From the NCBI GenBank assembly GCA_034509495.1, contig CM067505.1:2240594-2304593 (forward strand): a stretch of 64,000 nt of DNA, in the 5' to 3' direction. Of the stretch, positions 48,797-60,200 are shown piece by piece; positions within the stretch are counted from its first letter, which is position 1; each line of letters begins with the position of its first letter. The notes under the pieces are model-generated. The model saw only the letters and a list, made by a program, of their open reading frames with translations. It did not search any database and was not told where the DNA came from. The stretch comes from Acestrorhynchus altus. Taxonomy: Eukaryota > Chordata > Actinopteri > Characiformes > Acestrorhynchidae. Position numbers and translations under genes: made by a program.

Positions 48797-49593
48797 AGTC
48801 AGTCTCGGATTCTTCGATGACATCCTAATCCCACCAGAGTCCCTACAACAGCCTGCTAAATTGTATCCTGTCTGGGGTTTTCTAATAAACTGCAAATGAT
48901 GTAGTCTTGATCTCATTGCTCTTGGTGTGGGATGACAAACAGCAGCTTGTATTCCATCTATTCAGTTTGGTCCTTGATGGTTGCTATAGTGACGAGGCAG
49001 AGCAGGTGTGGGTGTGGGAGTACGAGACGGATGAGGGTGCTCATGACCTCTACATGGACCAGGGCGAGGAGATCCGGTTCCGGGTTGTGGATGAGCTCTT
49101 CCTGGACACATCGCCCACTGGACCCAGCACTGACCCGGAGACTCCTGCTAACAGCAGGAACACGAGCGCGGCACCCGCACCTGCTGCAGCTACAGACGAC
49201 GGCACACAGAAGAAAGAGTCTCCTTACACACTCATGGTGAGAGAAAGCTTGGCAAAATCATACATTATGTGTTTTAGATTAGCTGACACTCTGTTGGCAC
49301 AAGAGGGCGTAAAGTTCCCCTCCCCCTTTTAGGCCAACTTTTGGGTAGTGTACCTCTTGGTGAGAGGTCGCTGAGAGACTGCTAGACATGCCTCTACGAC
49401 ACACTCAAAGACATGTTTCCAGTTTTGAGAGGGAGTTTCATTAGAAAACAAATTGTCTGCAGTTTCCAATCTTTATCCCTGAACTTCCTGTGATAGTGTG
49501 TAGTTAATGTGTGTGTTCTGTGCATTGTTTTCTGTCCTGCAGGCCTCTATCAGTGAGCCAGGATTGGGTCTCCTGTCGTGGTGGAGCAGCTGA
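46808..49593 (+). CDS. polr3h: RNA polymerase III subunit H (RPC8/RPC25), 6 coding exons
   Basis: Coding exons are 46808-46918, 47679-47775, 48231-48317, 48799-48862, 48990-49236 and 49543-49593, giving 218 residues (human 204). The start MFVVVEMVDTVRIPPW and the C-terminus ISEPGLGLLSWWSS match RPC8. Residues 1 to about 78 form the Rpb7-like tip domain and the rest the OB-fold domain (FFDDILIPPESLQQPAKF, VWVWEYETDEGAHDLYMD). The product is part of the Pol III stalk, with CRCP/RPC9, and acts in nuclear initiation of tRNA and 5S rRNA transcription. Three introns are unusual: intron 1 uses a GC donor, intron 3 ends in a TG repeat, and intron 4 has U12-type signals. The extra length is an Ala/Pro/Thr-rich insert (about residues 165-195) before ESPYTLM. 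An acceptor-like CTCTCCAG before 46796 suggests a non-coding first exon upstream. Confidence 0.96.
46919..47678 (+). other. polr3h: polr3h intron 1 of the coding region, GC-AG type
   Basis: The exon ends AAC AAG and the intron begins GCAAGA; the acceptor is GTCCACAG. Protein homology (KLANK followed by VVYNVG) fixes the junction. No nearby GT keeps the frame. The context AAG/GCAAG matches the usual GC-donor pattern. The intron also contains a fish repeat at 47059-47250. Confidence 0.9.
47059..47250. mobile_element. Dispersed repeat with CACTAGGGGGCAGTGAGCAC
   Basis: GTGCTCATAGACCCACTG, ATTTAACCCATCCATACACA and ACACTAGGGGGCAGTGAGCA form a recognisable recurrent fish repeat. It has no coding capacity. 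A shorter related word (GTGCTCACTGCCCCCTAGTG) is at 7326-7345. Confidence 0.5.
48749..48798 (+). repeat. polr3h: (TG)n tract at the 3' splice site of polr3h exon 4
   Basis: About 22 TG units run to 48793, directly followed by TACAG. The normal polypyrimidine tract is absent. The arrangement recalls the (TG)m tract before CFTR exon 9. Confidence 0.9.
48863..48989 (+). other. polr3h: polr3h intron 4, U12-type (minor spliceosome) signals
   Basis: The donor reads GTATCCTGTC, matching the U12 consensus RTATCCTTT in its first seven bases. TCCTTGAT at 48971-48978 matches the U12 branch consensus TCCTTRAY. The branch A at 48977 is 12 nt from the intron's last base, and there is no polypyrimidine tract. 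The junction is fixed by protein homology (QQPAKF/DEAEQ). Length is 127 bp. Confidence 0.88.
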
Positions 49594-50640
49594 TGAATGA
49601 TGTGATGATATCTGGCCATACACACAGTTTACAGCAGAAAAAACAAGGGTGTTTTTCAGTGGCGCTGGTCCAGTGCAATCATGATCACAGGCCTCGACTG
49701 GAGTTTAGAAATCACTGTTTTTGCTCAGTTGGAAGATTTCATACCTGCCACTGACCGGGGAACATGCGCATTTTGAGCTACGGACTACGGCTGTGCTGCC
49801 AGGTTCAGCCCTGCTGTTTGTGCACTCTGGACTAGAGCTTCAGAGTGCATGCAGAATACTAGCGCTGTAATTGGTTTGTACATTTTTAAGTATATTAAAA
49901 AGTCAGTAATATGACCTGGTTAATTATTAGCCTGGATTATTCTGACAAGATTCATTTACGTTTGTTTGATTAAATGAGCGCCTACATCAGAACCCCCACA
50001 GAAACACATCTGGAGCTATGATTTGTCAGAATGCTTATGTACAAGATACCCATCACTGTGATTCAATCGCATGTTGTAAATGCCTTCAGCACAGAGCAGT
50101 TCTGCAGCAGACCCTGAACTCGCTGTGATATTTAGGATTTGAGCAATGAGGACTGCAAAGAACCAACTGACCACTCAGCTGACCAGTCTCTGAGCAGCGA
50201 ACGCCACAATAACGCATTTCATCAAAAATGTGCTTTTTGTTGGAAACGAATGACCTCCCTCTCAAAATAATGCAACGTGACAAGATTGGTTGCTTTAATC
50301 TGATTATGCTGCCCTCACAGTCAGACACCACATCCGAATCCAGCCTGTTTAGGGAAACACGAACTGAAAGGATGAATTTATTTTGACGTTGCCCTTTTTT
50401 AGAAATATCAGTTCATCATTCCTGGTAGTGTTTCTGTCCGTTTATCTATCTGACAGTTTCATTTTGCTGTATAGTGTGGCTTAAATTTATTAAAACGTTC
50501 TATGCAAACACTGAACCCTGTGTGTGAGTTGATTAGTTGATGCATGCAGAGAGGACCTCTGTAGACAGGAAGTGAGTAAGTGAAGGGCAAATGCATTGTG
50601 ATAATATATTAATAAAAATATGCTGAACGTCCTCTCACTC
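49594..50640 (+). other. polr3h: polr3h 3' UTR candidate
   Basis: Poly(A)-like signals are ATTAAA at about 49894-49899 and 50489-50494 and AATAAA at 50611-50616. No coding sequence is seen. Confidence 0.35.
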
Positions 50641-52420
50641 TGTGCCCACCTGCCATTAATCCTCTTATAATGTGTTTTACAGGCAGCTTTGCTGAGAATT
50701 AATCCTGAATTGGCTTCAGGAGCAGTAGGAGAGAACGGGGCTGGTTGTCACACTTGTTAACTGCTAAAATGACGGTGACAAACTGCCAGGTTCTAATGCA
50801 TTTTCAACAATGATTTTTTAATTAAAAAAAAGTTTAAGTTGTCTAGTTTTTTTCATTGTTGGTTGTTTTATTCAGATTTTTTTACTTTAAGGAAAAATGC
50901 ATGATCAAACATCCAGGTCTAATGTGCTGTCACAGGTTGACATCGACAGCCAGAGTCAGAGAGAGCAAAATTGGCCATCCTCTCTCTGGGTGGGTAGATG
51001 GCGCTCTTTCACCACATCAAACCCAATGCATTGCTGGTCAAAACAGGCATCTATTAGTTGCTGTATCAGAGCAAGGGACCCTGTGCTTTCCTCCAAATGG
51101 TTTGGCTGCCAGCAATGTTGCGCTGGCAGCTGTGGTAAATGTATTGGAGGAGGCATTTGCTTGTCTTCACCCTCCTTGGGAATATACACGCTGTTGGGTT
51201 TATTGTATGTGATGGAGCCGTATCTGACACTTCCATATTGGGCTGAATATTTTTGATAAAATTTAGAAAAAAAAAGCATTGTCGTGGAGATCATAGAGCC
51301 CTAAGGCCGAGGTATAAGTATGCACATATGGCAGACTGCCCTGTGATGGTTTTGTTTTTTCAAACTATTATTAAACAAAAACTGAACATTTATATCTGAT
51401 CTTTGATTCATTTTTGTTATTTGAACTTGACAATGGCCATATTTCGAACGATTTATTAAAGAAAATAACCAAATCTTAATGGTAAACCAAGCGCATTCCT
51501 TTTACACTCACATAAAACCTGAATAACAGTGTCCCAAATGCAGCCAGCATGGTATGGGTTTGAGGAATCTTACCTCTGAATGGGTTTCTCTCAGTGAGTC
51601 ACTTGAAGTGAAGTGATTCAGCAGCTCGTCTCAGCAGGTGCTGAGGAACGGTGGTCACAAATGTCAGCCAGGACACTATCTGAGTCACAATCGCATGAAT
51701 CAGAGTTGCAGCAAAGAGATAAACAGGGTAGGTTGATGCGAAGACTTCCTGAGACCGTTTCCCATAACTGCAGTATTTAACCAAGATATACCAGTTTTAC
51801 CCCAACTGTGTTTCTTTGCTTTGATAGAACTGCTGATCTCTGATAAATTGGGCTCATTTTGAGGAAGTTGTTTCTATCTGTGTCTCTGTAGATGATATCA
51901 GTGTGAGAATATGGGAAACAATTTGGCTTTTAACAGTAAAAAATTTAAAATTAATAAAAAATAAATAAATAATAATGAACAGCCTGATGTTGTACACAAA
52001 TATTCATGGCCATGGCTGCCCCTGAAAGAAAGCATATCTGAGCTTAAAAATCTATTGTCCTGGTATTAAACTCACAGCTCTGAAATGCTTTTCTGTGTAT
52101 CTCCCAGCTTAGACGTCAGACCTCAGCCAGGGCCCAACAACAGCAGTTTAACAAACATGGGTACTGAACCCACAACCTTGTGACCCAAAGCTCAGTCCAA
52201 CACCTGCCCCCAGGCAAACTAACCTGCAGAAATATCCAATCTGAATCAAACACAATCAGCTCAAATGTTGGGAATTATGCTTTTTTGCAGAACTGCTGGT
52301 GCTTTAGATGATCAAATGACCATCTAATAGTGTCAGGTTTTGCACAGTTTCATTAATCAGTTGTGACACAGTCTGTCCTTTTGCAAGTGTGAGCAAGGGC
52401 CTGAGTGGGAACTGCATCAG
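50640..52420. other. Intergenic, polr3h to csdc2, left part
   Basis: Apart from the dispersed repeat at about 50925-51215, the sequence is ordinary AT-rich DNA. No gene was recognised. Confidence 0.5.
50925..51215. mobile_element. Dispersed fish repeat (TTGGCCATCCTCTCTCTGGG family)
   Basis: GAGAGAGCAAAATTGGCCAT, then CTCTCTCTGGGTGGGTAGAT and GGCGCTCTTTCACCACATCA, recalls a widespread non-autonomous repeat of otophysan genomes. The downstream GGGAATATACACGCTGTTGG region may also belong. Small Cys-rich open frames here are not credible genes. Confidence 0.5.
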
Positions 52421-52432
52421 TCCCGCCCTTCA

Positions 52433-52490
52433 CACACACACAAACACACACACACACACACACATACTCACACACACACTCTCTCTCTCT
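52433..52490 (+). repeat. CA/CT microsatellites
   Basis: An imperfect (CA)n run is followed by CTCTCTCTCT. Confidence 0.85.
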
Positions 52491-52677
52491 GGATGCTCAG
52501 CAGCAGGGCTGTTCTGCTGGTGGATGAGGACTTCAGGGAATCCATTTCAGTCCACCTTAATGAAGCATCTGCACCTCCAGGCTGGGGTATCAGAGTGAGT
52601 TGGTCTTGCTGCTGTCTATGAGTCACTGCATCACAGCTGCTGTTTACATTCCGCCCTGCAGATCATGTGCAACTTTT

Positions 52678-52736
52678 CCCGGTCCACCTTAAAAGCTGGT
52701 GCAGCTGCAGCACTATTTAAGGTGGACCGGACAATT
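52678..52736. repeat. Second palindrome with the CCACCTTAAA...TTTAAGGTGG ends
   Basis: CGGTCCACCTTAAA at 52680-52693 is mirrored by TTTAAGGTGGACCG at 52716-52729. The 22-bp centre (GCTGGTGCAGCTGCAGCAC) is itself near-palindromic around CAGCTG. It shares its outer arms with the foldback at 46300-46432. Confidence 0.75.
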
Positions 52737-52739
52737 CCT

Positions 52740-55700
52740 CCTCCGACCGTGGAGCAGATTTAAGGAGTGATGTGTGGAGGTAGTAGGAGTATATGGCGGT
52801 GTGTTTTCTGATAAATGTGCTGACAGAAACGTCCAGAATCGCTGTTTTAAGTCGTGTTTTTGTCCTCGACTGTCACACCTTCTGTCTTTCTTTTGCATCC
52901 ACACAGAAGCTTCTGGAACAGCAGCGGCGGGTCGTTGACGCTTCTCACATTTTCTTCACTATTTAACGACTTTCTTTACACACATTATACACACATTTGC
53001 GCGTTTAACGGCTGAAGTGAAGTATTAATGTGCTGGGAGTGATCTTTTTTATTTTAATATTTTAACTTTTTTTTCTCGGTTATTTTATTTATGTATTTTT
53101 TAATGATACAACTGCAAAATGTGATATTTAAGCATGTTTGCGACGCGGTAATTAATAAAATAAAATAAAAACAAAAAGGAAAAAATGTGAATATTGGTAT
53201 AATTCTTTTAATTTATGTGTTTTAAACACGTGAAGGGTCAGAGAAATGGTCTAAAATTATGAACACGTCAAAAACATGTTTAATATGATCGACTGTTAGC
53301 TGGAAGCTGTTTCGGCTGTTTTAGGATACAGTCTTGTTTATTTAATAGATTACAATTAAATAATGTTTCGAATACATTTAGTATTTAATACATTTAGTAT
53401 TTAATAATAAATAATCTCAGAGTGTCAAGATAAAAATACAGAAAAGGCAACTCTTATTTTGAAATGCTGTCGTGGTGGACCGGATGTTTTGTTCTTTTTG
53501 GCTTGATGACGACAGAAGGGCCTCATGATTCGCTCTGACATCACCAGACGCGTGCGTCACGGCCCTCCAGGCCTCCTCAAACATTCCCTAAATGGCAGGT
53601 TTGGAGCAGTGTGAGGCTCCAGGCAGGGCAGCAGGGCAGAATAAGAGTCCCTCAGTGCTGCTGTGCCCTTTAGTGCCACTCTGCCGGGGTTGTGCTGACC
53701 CAAACGGGTACAATGGACCCTTTTGTGACTGCACAGCTTGTGCCATGGGGCATGAGGTGGCACACATGTAAACAAACTGCAGCACAGCTTTGTTTACGCC
53801 ACCCATGAAGGGAAAGGCTGTTTTGGTTGAGTGGACTGGCGGATATGGACTGGACAGCCTAATGGACAATGAAAATGAGCCTGTCCAGTCCTGCAGAGTT
53901 CCGTTCAGAAAGATTGACCTGCCCCCGATGAAAAAACTGGATATTTATTACCCAATAATATGTGATCGGCTGAGCTTTGAGTGTGAGATAATACCTAATG
54001 TACCAATATTCACATATAGGTTCATAATACAGCGCCTTGTGCATTAATTATCAAGCTTATACCAATGTTCTGGTCCTGACATTACTTTGCATGCGTCAGA
54101 GTAGTGCCACCTGTCTGGGGTGAGGGGGGCTATGAAAGGGTGGGTTGATTTCAGGTCCTAAATTGTGAGGAAAAGAAAAATTCTGACACTTGTGAAGGAA
54201 AAAAACACTGATCTGTAATCTTGCGCTGCTGAATTTAAACATCTTGAGGCCCAAAATGCATAGCTGTTCATATACCTGGCGATTTAAATGTCTGCTGTGA
54301 CCACTCCCCCTCTCACAGGAGGCGGGGCTTCACACATTTACCAAGTCATCATTTGGCCCTCGAGAAATGGGGTTATGGACGATGAACAGCAGGTGTTACC
54401 AGCAGCAGACAGCAGCTCAATTATGGTTGGAGGGGCTCAGTTTTTTTTTTTTTTGTGGGTGTTTGAAGGGCTTAACCACGTTGTGGTGCAAGACATCTGC
54501 CTTCACCGCAGTGAGTGTGTTTACGTACATGCAGTAAACCAATCTTATTTGGATTTTTGCTGTTATCTGATTATTCAAGTGGTCATGTAAACAGCATATT
54601 CCGATGTAAACAGCATATTCCGATATCATAGATAGTCTGGAAATTCGATTAAAGAAGTTGTGATCAGGTTTTCCAGGGCAGGTACCCTCTTAACCAGAGT
54701 TCTTTTAGATTTCTCAGTCTACGTATATGTGAAAACAGACAATGGTACCAAAAATAAGTAGTTTTTCTGCAGGTTTCCTGGTCATTGCTATTTTCCAGGT
54801 GAGTAATGCTGAGTTTACACTGCAGTTTTTTAGCTTTTCAGCTTCTCAGCAGGTTTTGGAGATCATCTTCAAACCCTATATCAGAGGCAAATTAGTGTTC
54901 ACTCAGCTTTGCCGCGATTGCTGTTTGTGAATTTTTCAAAGATGCAGTCTGAGAGTTCAAGTCGAGACGTCAAAAATACATTCAGATCATCACTTTTGGA
55001 CGTTTGATGGAAGTTCAAAACAGGCTCTAACCTCAGTTGCACCCAGTTGCAGACTGGGTTCCCTGTCTGACTAGGACCTCTGTTGGACATCAAGATGCAA
55101 GATGGTTAGTCATTAGTAATAGAAGTTTAGAAGATGTGTGAAAAGACATTGCAGAAACTTTCATTCCGGCTCCTCTCTGGACATCTTTTGAGTGTTTGAC
55201 CTCTTTTGGACACATCGACTCTGTGTGATGGGGGATTCCTCCAAATGATCAGTCACACTGTGGAAAATAAACACTTATAGTTTTGTAATCAGAGTCTCAA
55301 ACTGATGGCTTCAGTACGAACGATGTGTCCAGAGCAAAGCAAGCTTCAGCTGTTCAACATGCCTTGGCTGGTCCAGACGTTTTGTGTTAAGTGTGAGAAC
55401 TGTGTTGTTTCATTTTATGCCAAACATGCATCAGCTCTTCCCGGGTTGTTAATGAATGGAACTCAGTGTGTTAGAAGAGGGACACCATTGTGGCCCTCCA
55501 GGCCCTGAATTCACCCTGATTCATCCCTGTCCCAGTGTTGGAACACAGTGTACTGTTCAGTTAGTCTAGTGGTTTCCCTGTTCTGACTTGTTTCATTCCT
55601 CAGCCGTTTACAAACACAAGTTGAAACAGATGTGTAAAGCAGCAAAACACAAATGTGTTTTTATAAAAGTGCAATGAGTATCAAACACTCACAAGATGGC

Positions 55701-56327
55701 AGTGTCCATTTTTATCCCTTGCTTGAATCTGTCCAAGTTTCAGGACGAATGGACCAATAGAATTGCTCCAATATGACCTGGAATAAAGTCCTTCAACACA
55801 GAGTTTCAGTGGAATTTAGAAGCAGAAGGTTTTCCTTCCTCTTTAAAGTTACCTTTAATACTAACAGTTATTTTGTTCTTCTTCATATTCTGTTCTCATT
55901 TCTGTTTTGAGGAGATAAGATGAAAGATGAGAACGTCCACAGGTGTTTGTCCATCGTTTGAATATGAGAAGACCACTCAACACTGTGGGTCTGACAGGAT
56001 GTGGAGCTTTAATGAGCTTGGATATTTACGAAGTCCTGCAACCAGTGGTTCTACCTTTTCTGAACACACACTCCGGTGCTCTATTCCAGCAGGACGACGC
56101 TCGTCCACACACTGCTGCCGTCTCAAGAGACCATAGAATTGAACACGTACAGCTCTGATCATCATACTAGATCCATCTAAACTGTATTAATTTAGTTTTG
56201 TGAAGCTTGTATACGTTACTACGAATGTGATGGATGAGTGTATTAGAATTATTATAGAACATCATACAGTACAGTGTTTCTGATTGGATGATTGGGTTCT
56301 ATCTCTCTTTTTCTTTCCCTGCTACAG
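52740..56327. other. csdc2 upstream region
   Basis: A non-coding first exon of csdc2 is expected but not located. A possible tandem duplicate of GTAAACAGCATATTCCGAT lies at about 54588-54626 within a fish repeat beginning GTGTTTACGTACATGCAG. A Tc1 fragment sits at 55943-56140. No further gene was recognised. Confidence 0.5.
55943..56140 (+). pseudogene. Tc1-like transposase fragment
   Basis: The frame gives LDIYEVLQPVVLPFLNTHSG and then ALFQQDDARPHTAAVSRD. This is the segment around the second catalytic aspartate of Tc1-like transposases (family form FQQDNARPHTA). It stops soon after, and the flanking protein is missing, so it is a relic. It lies about 190 bp before the splice acceptor of the csdc2 coding exon. 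Confidence 0.85.
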
Positions 56328-56532
56328 GGAATCTATTCGGCTTTTGACTTCCCTCCCATCTGCACTCAGGCCTTAACCCGACTGTTCAGCACAAGTTCCT
56401 CAGCATATCCAGCAGGTGTGCTAATCTAAGGGTTACTACATCACTGCAACCAGCTCAGGAAACCTTCCAGCTTCATCAAGGTCCAACCAGCCCAGTGCTG
56501 AAGACCGTCAGACGCACAGAAACACTCGAGTC

Positions 56533-58180
56533 ATGGCGGAACCGGACCTGTCGTCCCCGTCTGATCCCTCGCTCCGCTCACCCCGTTCGACTACCCACCC
56601 CCTTGCTTTCCCCTTCCTGAGGGAGGGCAGCCGCGTGTGGGAGAAAACCAGAGAACTGCCCAGCCCGCTGCCCACCAAACGCACACGCACATACTCTGCG
56701 TAAGGCTCTCTCTCTCTTTTACATGAAGCAGAGGTGGGTTTCTCAGGTCCACCAAGTCAAAATCTGCCCCATGTTTTTGTGTCGACTGGCTGGGTGACTT
56801 CTGGTGAGGATTTTGTATCGGTGACCACAAAAACCCACCTCTGGCATGTAGTGCGCAAAACTAAGGCTACAGCTAACATTTACTTCAGTAATTGATTTGA
56901 AGACAGATTTCTATTTAAAAGAGAGTAAAATGGATATTCATATTAAATCAAATGAAGATTTATCCCTCACCTCAGATGCAGTCAGATCAGCCAAGACGTT
57001 TGGTATCTCATGTGTCCATATTTAGTTCAGAACTTCTTAGGCTTGTGAGATTTTCGGGCCCGAACTGCAGCTTAAAAATAGCATGTCTTCATTAACACAT
57101 CTGTCCCAAATATACCTCCCAAAAATGAGCAGCGAAGATGTGTTGTTATCATCAGACGACACATCTAATTACAAAATGTGGATGTCTGAGCTGGGGACCC
57201 AGCGCCTTGGCTGTCCAGTAACGATGCAATGGCAGCAGTTCCAAAAAAATCTGAATCTGAATCATATATATATAGAGTTTCAGTGATAAAACCTGCTATT
57301 AAGTCTTTTTAACTCTGTATGTTTTGTTCTGTGTGTATATTTGGATCCCGAGACAGAACATCACTAATTACTGTAATTAGTAGTGCTGCTGAAACTCTTC
57401 CTCCCTCTTCCTCCATCTCCAGCACAGTGCGGGCAAACTCAGGTCCCGTCTTTAAGGGTGTGTGTAAGAACTTCTCAAGGTCACAGGGTCACGGCTACAT
57501 CAGACCAGCCAATGGTGGAGAAGACATCTTCGTCCACATCTCAGAGTAAGTTTATACACTGTTTATAGACAGTGTGCAGATCATTCCTGCAACTCCATCT
57601 GAACTGGAGTGTGTTTCAGTCTTAATTCAGAGAAAATGTTTCTGCTGAATATAGCTGACACAGATGTGCAAATGCACACATACAAGTAGATAATGCTAGG
57701 TATGGGCTGGAGGGGTATAAAGACCCCCAACTTTGAGGAGTGGGTTGATGATCATCCTTGATCTGATTAATGTGATTTTCTCTGAATCAAATCCTCACAG
57801 CAAGGCTCCAGAATCGAGTAGAAAGTCTTCCCCGGACAGTAGAGACAGTTCGTCCAACAAAAGCTGGATCAACTCTTTTTTAATTGCCTTGATTTCAGAA
57901 GTAACAGTGAATGAGCAGGTGTCCCAATACTTTTGTCATACAGTGTGACTGTCAGGGTGGATTCTCACTATTTGTGTGTTTTTATACTGATGTCTTGCTG
58001 TACTTTGTGTCCTGCAGTATTGAGGGGGAATACGTGCCTGTTGAGGGTGATGAGGTGACGTATAAAATTTGCCCCATCCCACCCAAGAATCAGAAGTTCC
58101 AGGCCGTGGAGGTGATACTCACCCATCTGAACCCAGGAACAAAGCATGAGACCTGGTCCGGCCAGATCATCAGCTCTTAG
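56533..58180 (+). CDS. csdc2: Cold shock domain containing C2 (PIPPin-like RNA-binding protein), 3 coding exons
   Basis: Coding exons are 56533-56699, 57423-57545 and 58018-58180. All junctions are GT-AG and in frame, giving 150 residues (human 153). The first coding exon probably starts at 56328 after CTTTCCCTGCTACAG, so 205 bp of 5' UTR precede the ATG. The N-terminal Ser/Pro region contains REGSRVWEK and the conserved LPSPLPTKRTRTYSA. The cold-shock domain spans about residues 62-136, with the RNP1-like QGHGYI and RNP2-like DIFVHI motifs, then EGEYVPVEGDEVTYK. The tail HETWSGQIISS is conserved. Family role: RNA binding and translational repression of selected mRNAs, notably histone H1 variants in mammalian brain. 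Nothing appears broken. Confidence 0.95.
57640..57950 (+). mobile_element. Copy of dispersed MITE-like family in csdc2 intron 2
   Basis: It begins near AGCTGACACAGATGTGCAAA and passes GCTAGGTATGGGCTGGAGGG and AATCCTCACAGCAAGGCTCC. It ends GAGCAGGTGTCCCAATACTT, then TTGTCATACAGTG. The copy lies in the same orientation as the gene. Confidence 0.7.
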
Positions 58181-59875
58181 GCTTCAGACTCTGGCCTGCT
58201 GCTCACACAAAGGGTGGGGGACAGGGTGGGGGACAGGGTGGGGGACATGGGAGGGCCTGGTTGGATATATATTTTTTTTAATATAGGGAACACTGCAGGT
58301 GAAGAAAGGAAAGGAACAAAGGTGTGAAGAAGGTCGGGTTGGGAATGTATTCAGATGCGTTCTATGTTAAAGGGATCTTGGAGGACCTGGGCTGTAGGGC
58401 TCAGAGACAACAAGTAGTCAGTTGATTGTTCTGAGATGTTGTACGGATTAGCTCCTGGATGATGGTTAGGAACAAAAAGAGAGGAAAGAAGAAGGGAGGC
58501 ATGGTCATACTGAGTAGACTTACAGAACTGTGAAAGAAAAAAAAAAGAAAAAGCAATGATGTATTTTCTCGAGCTATACGTGTATGATCTAAAGCCCGCC
58601 TTTTAACTGATGGTCTTTATTTATTTGTTTACATGTTGGTTTGTTTATGTTTGTTGACTTGTGTCAGGTTCCATTGTTTGGAGGGTGGGGCTTAGCTTGG
58701 ATATGGGGGAGTTTATACTGAATTCTGCAAATTATGCTGGAATTCAAGCACCACAGACTAATATTGCACTTAAAACTTGACACCCCAAAAATGACGTACT
58801 GCCAAACTGACTACAACTCCCAGAATTCCAGTGGGGGTGATTCAGGGTAAACCAAGCAGCATTTTGTAGTCCAATTTAAAAGCAGCCGTTGGCCTAGCAG
58901 AATACTTCTAATGAACACTAAAGCTACTTCTGTTGAAGTCCTTACTGTGTCTTGTGCTGTTTTTCGTTGTGTTACGATACTATGGCTTATTCATAATGTG
59001 GTAGAATCTTGTTGGGAGTGTTGGGAGAAGTTGATGTATTTCACATTTTTGAGGGGCGCACATTCTGTTCAGTGTATGGTCAAGCCTACATGGTAAAAGT
59101 TTAAAGGCAGGCCAACTTAAAATGCTACTGTTACAATCAGTTACTGATTACAGCATGTTAATTTCAGAGTAAGCTCAACAGTACATTTTGATTTGAGCCT
59201 CGTTTTGCAAATGAGCTACAGATGAATTTTTGAGGCTTTTTGCAGGAGCTTTGAGCCATTGCTTCGAGCAGTTAGACTGTAGGGCCACCCTAGAGCTGCG
59301 AAATTAGACTACATAAATTTGACCTTTCTCATACACAGATATGTATGTGGTTCCACAGACTGGAGTAACTGTCTAACTGCCTGCTGCTCGAGACAGGTTT
59401 GAGTTTCTGAACACCGCAGCTCCATAGACCGATGTCTGAGAGTATGGAATTATGTACACAATATTTCATCAGTTTCAGCTGCAGCTTGTTTTCTAATGTT
59501 TTGCATTATTTCAGTATGTACTGTTGACCACACTGAGACACAGACGTGATCAACTAAATTAAGAGGATTTAACTCAAAAAAACACTCGAATCAGGTACAT
59601 TTTAAGTTGACCCAACTCGTCTTACACTGTAGCACTGCATGTGTCCAGGATTCAAGTAATTATATCAAACAAACCTTCTATGCATCTTTTCTATGCTTCA
59701 GTTTGTTTTTATTTGTTTGTATTTCGTTGGTTATGTTACGGTACTTCAAATATTTTATTTATTTCTTGCTTTTTCTTCCACGTTTCCGAGCACTTTTTCT
59801 CCGGTCAGGTCACTGTGGCTGGTGTAAGCGTCATTTCCATGTGAACTTAATAAAATACACTTTACTAGCCACCAA
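58181..59875 (+). other. csdc2: csdc2 3' UTR candidate
   Basis: A poly(A) signal AATAAA at 59849-59854 would give a 1.7-kb UTR. Immediately after the stop there is a short triplicated GGGTGGGGGACA unit (58210-58248). A ZNF143-like word ACTACAACTCCCAGAATTCC sits at about 58811-58830. No other coding sequence is seen. Confidence 0.45.
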
Positions 59876-60200
59876 GAGTTTTACTTCTGTCTTTAGTAAC
59901 AGTTCATATCGTGCTGTTACCCGATATTCCACAACAACAAGCTCTTCGGTAACTTTAAGTTATAAAAGGATGAAAGAAATGCACGTTTTATATTTTAAAG
60001 AGCCCGTGTCCTACTGTTTCCCATGACCATGTCTCTAACGCTGTTCATGCAGTAGAATTAAACCAGCTTTTTTTTTGTTACTGTCTTTAAATCAGATAAA
60101 CGTACATGATCTCTGTTAACTGTTTAAGGAGCCAGTAAGGTGTGATCTTCCATACCTGACCGTTACACAAACTCACAATAAGCCGTTTTGTGAAAAAAGG

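Noticed and set aside
50856..51256. Two overlapping 118-119-codon frames with Cys-rich sequence
   Set aside because: The DNA matches a dispersed fish repeat (TTGGCCATCCTCTCTCTGGG type), so the frames are repeat-derived.
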